Assembly (NCBI GenBank): GCA_002371375.1
Contig: DFIB01000064.1
Location: 1 to 10,618 of the forward strand
Length of the DNA: 10,618 bases
DNA from: Mageeibacillus sp. UBA3708
GTDB taxonomy: Bacteria; Bacillota; Clostridia; Saccharofermentanales; Saccharofermentanaceae
Reading direction: 5' to 3'
A model generated the notes under the pieces. The model made no database searches. It was given only the letters and a program-made list of their open reading frames with translations, and had not been told where the DNA came from. Both the position numbers and the translations under genes were made by a program. Shown in pieces: positions 7,003 to 10,618 of this stretch (positions within the stretch are counted from its first letter, which is position 1; each line of letters begins with the position of its first letter).

Positions 7003-10000
7003 GTGAATGCTTATTTCAAGACGGTATTCAGATCGATAAAAAGAAGCTTTGCCAGATTTGCCGCCATCTTTGCGATCATCGCACTGGGTGTCGGATTTTT
7101 CGCAGGGCTCAAGCAGACGATGCCGTCATTCCTCAAGACTGGAGATCAGTTCGTCAAAGATACAAAACTCTTTGATTTAAGACTTCTGTCAACGATCGGG
7201 TTCGACGACGAGGACATAGGTAAATTGCGCAGCATAGAAGGCGTCACAACTGTTCAGGGGGCCGTGTCTTCGGAACTGATGGTCAAGGTGAACGGCAATG
7301 ATCTCTATGTCGAGACGGTCAAATTCCATTCGCTGACTGACGGCGTCAACGAACCGAAGCTTACGGCCGGCAGAATGCCGTCAGCACCCAACGAGATCCT
7401 TGCAGATGACTACAAGCTGGACGAGAGTTACATCGGCAAAACGCTCGTTGTCTCGCCGGATAACGATGAAGACACGAAGGAACTGATGGCTTATGATGAA
7501 TATGTTATCGTAGGTCTCATCAGATCGCCGTATTATCTTAATTTCCAGCGCGGCAATACCGACGTGGGGTCAGGTTCCATAAACTATTATTTGTATGCTC
7601 CCATTGAGGGATTTGACTTTGAGTATTACAGTGAGGCTTATGTCAAGCTGGATAATGATTATTTCCTGTTCTCCGATGATTACGATGACTTTATTGACAG
7701 GATCACGCCATCGATTGAGGATAAGCTTGATACGATCATAGTCGACAGATTCGATTCTTTTGTAGCCGACAAACGTCAGGAACTGGATGATGCCAAAGAT
7801 GAGTTCAATACCGGGAAAACTGACGGTGAGAAGGAGCTGGAAGAGGCGGCGAAGGAGTTGGAAGATGCCTCGAAGGAACTTGCCGATGCCAGGATAAAGC
7901 TCGAAGATTCCGATAAGGAACTCAAGGATGCACGTAAGATTCTGGATGATTCCGGGACACAACTTGCTGATGCGAAGAAGGAACTTGACAAAGGCAAAAA
8001 GAAGCTCGATGACGGCATCAAGGAAATCACCGCTGCACAGAAAGAGATCGATTCCAACAGGGCAGAGCTTAAGAAGGCAAAAGACGATCTCGATACCAAG
8101 ATCAAAGCAGTCAATGACGGCATAGCGCAGACGAATGCGGCAATCGCAGAGCTTAATTCCAATCTCGAATACATCAACAACACGATAAGCACTCTGGAAG
8201 CGACGATCGAGGAGCTGAATCAGGCAAAGACAGTGGGTGCGGATGTTGATAAGGAACTTGCTGAAGCTTCGGCGGCTCTTGAGACTGCAAATCAGAACAA
8301 GGCGCAGATGGAAGCAGGTCTTACTGCTGCGCAGAATACATTAAGCGAACTCGACAATAATCTTGTCCTGCTCAACGCTGGTATGGAAGAGATCAATAAG
8401 AACGAGGCGCTCATAGACAATGCTCAGCAGACGGTCGATGCGTCCATGCAGGAACTCAGGAAAGGCCGGGAAGAATACGATAAGGGCCTGGCCAAATATA
8501 ACGACGGTCTTGCCAAATACAACAAGGGCGAGAAGGACTATACAGAAGGACTTGCGAAATACAACGACGGCAAAAAAGAATACGAGGACGGCCTTGCCAA
8601 ATACAACAAAGGTCTCAAGGAATATAATGACGGGCTTGAAGAGTTCAACACAAAGATAGCCGACGCACAGAAAGAGATAGACGATGCCGAGAAAGAGTTG
8701 AACGACCTGGATGATCCGGAGACTTATGTGCTCGGACGCAATACCAATGTCGGGTACATGAGCTTCGATAACGATTCGCAGATCGTTGACGGGATCGCCA
8801 AAGTGTTCCCGGTGTTCTTTTTTGCGATCGCCGCGCTCGTATGCTCCACAACGATGAGCCGAATGGTAAGCGATGAGAGAATCCAGATAGGCACCATGCG
8901 CGCAATGGGATACAGTGAATTTGCGATCATGATGAAATACGTGATCTATTCGGGTTCAGCTGCAGTCAGCGGCTGTATAATCGGCTATCTGGCGGGCACG
9001 CGGGTATTCCCGTTCGTCATATGGGAAGTGTACAGGATGATGTACGGATTTGCCGATGTAGTCTATGAGAGATCGGCTGTCGTGCTCATACTCTCGCTCC
9101 TTGTCTCGGTACTGTGCTCCGTCGGTGTCACGGTCGTCACATGCATGTCTGAACTGCGCGGCATGCCCTCCGAGCTCGTCAGGCCCAAGGCTCCAACCGC
9201 AGGCAAGCGCATTCTCCTCGAGAAGGTGACTCCCCTCTGGTCGAGGATGAAGTTTCTGCATAAAGTATCCTTTCGTAACGTGTTCAGATTCAAGAAGAGA
9301 ATGTGGATGATGATCATCGGTATAGCTGGATGTGCCGGACTCCTTCTGACCGGCTTCGGTCTTACCGACTCGATCAATGACATAGTGGAACTTCATTACG
9401 ATAAGATAATGACTTACGACCTGTCCGTAGTGTTCGACGGGATGAATGAGGAGGAAATAAGGAAAGTGTCTGGTGATGCCATTGCAGATACCGGTATATC
9501 CTGCGACATGGCTATAGTGCAGACAAAGAGTGTAACACATCAGGGAACAGATCTTCTGCGCGATGTCAGCCTCATTATCTCAGATGATCCGTCGATAACA
9601 TCATATGTGCGTCCGCGCGAATACGGAACGGGCAGGGAGCTTCCATGGCCGGAGAAGGGGACGGTGGCCATCAGCAGCAAGCTGGCACTCAGGAACAACC
9701 TTAAGGCAGGCGATACGATAACGCTGAGCTATGATGATGACGCATCACGGATGACAGCAAAGATCGCCTATGTGTTCGAGAATTACATCTTCCATTATGC
9801 GTTCATGAGTGGTGAGACATACGAGGCCCTGACGGGGGAGGATTACACTCCGGATCAGGCATTCTACAAAGGCTTTTCTGACGATATGTCCGTTGTGAAA
9901 TACGCCGTACACCTTACTGACAAAAATGATGTAAAGACTTGGGATCTGTCGAGTTCACTGCGCGAGTCCTTCGGAGAGACAGTAAAGAAAATGAACGCTG

Positions 10001-10392
10001 TCGTCATCCTTATCATAGCGTGTGCCGCGTTCCTGGCGTTCATCGTCATGTTCAACCTGAACAACATCAACATCACGGAGAGGATCAGGGAGATCGCGAC
10101 CCTGAAGGTAATGGGCTTCAACCGCCTTGAGACGGGCAGCTACATCTTCAGAGAGAACTTTATTCTTGTATTGATAGGTTCACTGTTCGGCATACCGCTC
10201 GGCCTGATGCTCCATTCATTCGTCATATCCCAGATCGAAATGGATACCGTTACTTTCGTGCCCAAGATCCTGCCTCTGAGCTACCTGTGGTCAGCTCTGT
10301 TCGTGCTGGCATTCACTCTTATCGTCGACCTGGTCATGAGATGCAAGATCGAGAAGATCAATATGGCCGAGTCGCTGAAGAGTGTCGAATGA
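7003..10392 (+). CDS. Large FtsX-like ABC permease with a long extracellular coiled coil
   Basis: The 1129-residue permease has two FtsX modules, each one TM, an ectodomain and three TMs. TM1 is at about 17-36. The first ectodomain is about 37-597, followed by TMs near 600-619, 646-667 and 692-714. TM5 is at about 768-788, the second ectodomain about 790-995, and TMs follow near 1000-1020, 1053-1075 and 1094-1114. Each module repeats the cytoplasmic coupling motif that contacts the ATPase: ERIQIGTMRAMGY (about 629-641) and ERIREIATLKVMGF (about 1026-1039). The first ectodomain contains about 315 residues of coiled coil (255-570). Residues 277-367 are thirteen unbroken heptads of KELxDA type. 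Residues 490-552 are nine heptads with a fixed Tyr (Phe in the last) and a Gly, like AKYNDGL. The start is GTG with GGTGA seven bases upstream, overlapping the ATPase stop. The coiled coil could span the peptidoglycan and transmit ATPase movement to a surface protein; the transglutaminase is the obvious candidate. Confidence 0.95.
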   Translation: MNAYFKTVFRSIKRSFARFAAIFAIIALGVGFFAGLKQTMPSFLKTGDQFVKDTKLFDLRLLSTIGFDDEDIGKLRSIEGVTTVQGAVSSELMVKVNGNDLYVETVKFHSLTDGVNEPKLTAGRMPSAPNEILADDYKLDESYIGKTLVVSPDNDEDTKELMAYDEYVIVGLIRSPYYLNFQRGNTDVGSGSINYYLYAPIEGFDFEYYSEAYVKLDNDYFLFSDDYDDFIDRITPSIEDKLDTIIVDRFDSFVADKRQELDDAKDEFNTGKTDGEKELEEAAKELEDASKELADARIKLEDSDKELKDARKILDDSGTQLADAKKELDKGKKKLDDGIKEITAAQKEIDSNRAELKKAKDDLDTKIKAVNDGIAQTNAAIAELNSNLEYINNTISTLEATIEELNQAKTVGADVDKELAEASAALETANQNKAQMEAGLTAAQNTLSELDNNLVLLNAGMEEINKNEALIDNAQQTVDASMQELRKGREEYDKGLAKYNDGLAKYNKGEKDYTEGLAKYNDGKKEYEDGLAKYNKGLKEYNDGLEEFNTKIADAQKEIDDAEKELNDLDDPETYVLGRNTNVGYMSFDNDSQIVDGIAKVFPVFFFAIAALVCSTTMSRMVSDERIQIGTMRAMGYSEFAIMMKYVIYSGSAAVSGCIIGYLAGTRVFPFVIWEVYRMMYGFADVVYERSAVVLILSLLVSVLCSVGVTVVTCMSELRGMPSELVRPKAPTAGKRILLEKVTPLWSRMKFLHKVSFRNVFRFKKRMWMMIIGIAGCAGLLLTGFGLTDSINDIVELHYDKIMTYDLSVVFDGMNEEEIRKVSGDAIADTGISCDMAIVQTKSVTHQGTDLLRDVSLIISDDPSITSYVRPREYGTGRELPWPEKGTVAISSKLALRNNLKAGDTITLSYDDDASRMTAKIAYVFENYIFHYAFMSGETYEALTGEDYTPDQAFYKGFSDDMSVVKYAVHLTDKNDVKTWDLSSSLRESFGETVKKMNAVVILIIACAAFLAFIVMFNLNNINITERIREIATLKVMGFNRLETGSYIFRENFILVLIGSLFGIPLGLMLHSFVISQIEMDTVTFVPKILPLSYLWSALFVLAFTLIVDLVMRCKIEKINMAESLKSVE
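8470..8658 (+). repeat. Nine in-phase 21-bp repeats coding Tyr-Gly heptads in the permease
   Basis: Residues 490-552 are nine tandem heptads of the form (A/K)(K/E)YNDGL, with an aromatic residue at the third position of every unit and Gly at the sixth in eight of nine. At DNA level the copies have diverged, but CTTGCCAAATACAACAA recurs exactly at 8509 and 8593, four units (84 bp) apart. This suggests growth by unit duplication or gene conversion rather than chance convergence. The heptad type resembles the repeats in YhgE/Pip-like surface proteins. Confidence 0.85.
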
Positions 10393-10586
10393 CGATAGAA
10401 CAGACGGAATTTTTGCGGGAATTGGTGTTTGATATCTGCAGTATCAGGTTATACGGGACTGCGGCATTCGATTGCGCGGGCGTTTCCGTAGAAAACAGGC
10501 ACTCCTTCCGTTTGTCGCCTCGAAAAGTCGAGTATTGGAGAGGGAGGAGTAACCGGCCGGACGGCGGCCGGGTCGGTGTAAAATAA
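10389..10586 (+). CDS. Possible small ORF, 65 residues, overlapping the permease stop by ATGA
   Basis: The ATG overlaps the permease stop as ATGA, the classic arrangement for translational coupling, and the frame runs 65 codons to TAA, just before the terminator-like hairpin. The first 40 or so residues (MTIEQTEFLRELVFDICSIR...) look like ordinary protein with an amphipathic start. The last 25 are Arg/Gly-rich and coincide with two strong hairpins (10519-10532 and 10553-10571), so the 3' part may be structured RNA rather than selected protein. There is no signal peptide and I recognise no family. It could also be the degraded remnant of a longer gene or chance open frame in the operon trailer. 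Confidence 0.4.
   Translation: MTIEQTEFLRELVFDICSIRLYGTAAFDCAGVSVENRHSFRLSPRKVEYWRGRSNRPDGGRVGVK
10553..10571 (+). other. GC-only hairpin CCGGCCG-GACGG-CGGCCGG
   Basis: A perfect seven-pair GC stem with a five-base loop lies inside the 3' end of the small ORF. Just upstream, CTCGA (10519-10523) and TCGAG (10528-10532) make a second stem with an AAAG loop, and GGGAGGAG follows at about 10542-10549. Three hairpins in 100 bases up to the window end suggest a structured 3' trailer. Confidence 0.5.
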
Positions 10587-10591
10587 CCCGC

Positions 10592-10618
10592 AAAAGGAAC
10601 ACCCGGGGTGCCCCTTTT
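10592..10618 (+). terminator. Terminator-like hairpin closing the proS-ABC cluster
   Basis: AAAAGG (10592-10597) pairs with CCTTTT (10613-10618), and CACC (10600-10603) pairs with GGTG (10607-10610) around a CGG loop. An AA/CC mismatch separates the two stems. The right arm ends in a T run that may continue past the window. The A run on the left means it could also stop transcripts arriving from the other side. Confidence 0.6.

Overview
This window looks like chromosomal DNA of a Gram-positive anaerobe of the class Clostridia, perhaps a gut or rumen lineage. The reasons are moderate GC with AGGAG-type ribosome binding sites, a ProRS of the form that carries an inserted editing domain, a secreted transglutaminase/BspA-type leucine-rich-repeat protein, an FtsX-type exporter with a very long extracellular coiled coil, and a bacterial group II intron end. 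The genus cannot be fixed from the sequence alone.

Layout. Bases 1-85 are the 3' end of a plus-strand group II intron: domain V, then domain VI with a bulged branch-point adenosine. The rest of the intron lies before the window. Bases 86-571 hold no convincing gene. They do contain a clear 52-bp imperfect tandem duplication (361-464) with nested inverted repeats. Bases 572-2824 carry a minus-strand two-gene unit: a small DUF5348-like protein (2378-2824) and, 24 bp later, a MATE-family transporter fused at its C-terminus to a GHKL/RsbW-like ATP-binding domain (572-2353). Bases 2825-3034 are a divergent promoter region with a recognisable promoter on each side and a pair of 8-bp palindromes 21 bp apart.

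Bases 3035-10586 form a tightly packed plus-strand cluster: proS (prolyl-tRNA synthetase), a secreted transglutaminase-like/LRR protein, an ABC ATPase, a 1129-residue FtsX-like permease, and a possible 65-codon ORF overlapping the permease stop by ATGA. Gaps are 29, 5 and 7 bp, followed by a 4-bp overlap. A terminator-like hairpin with a T run closes the cluster at the window's end. Read-through from the proS promoter is therefore plausible, though proS may simply be the housekeeping neighbour.

Function. The ATPase and the permease make one membrane machine. The permease has two [TM - ectodomain - 3 TM] FtsX modules, and the first ectodomain carries about 315 residues of coiled coil with uninterrupted heptads. 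Its neighbour is an exported transglutaminase-fold protein with an intact Cys-His-Asp triad. Together they suggest a cell-envelope function, such as mechanical signalling to an extracellular enzyme or export of an envelope component; this is inference. The MATE-GHKL fusion and the ABC/transglutaminase cluster are the most unusual items in the window. Neither can be called a new defence or mobile system from this sequence.
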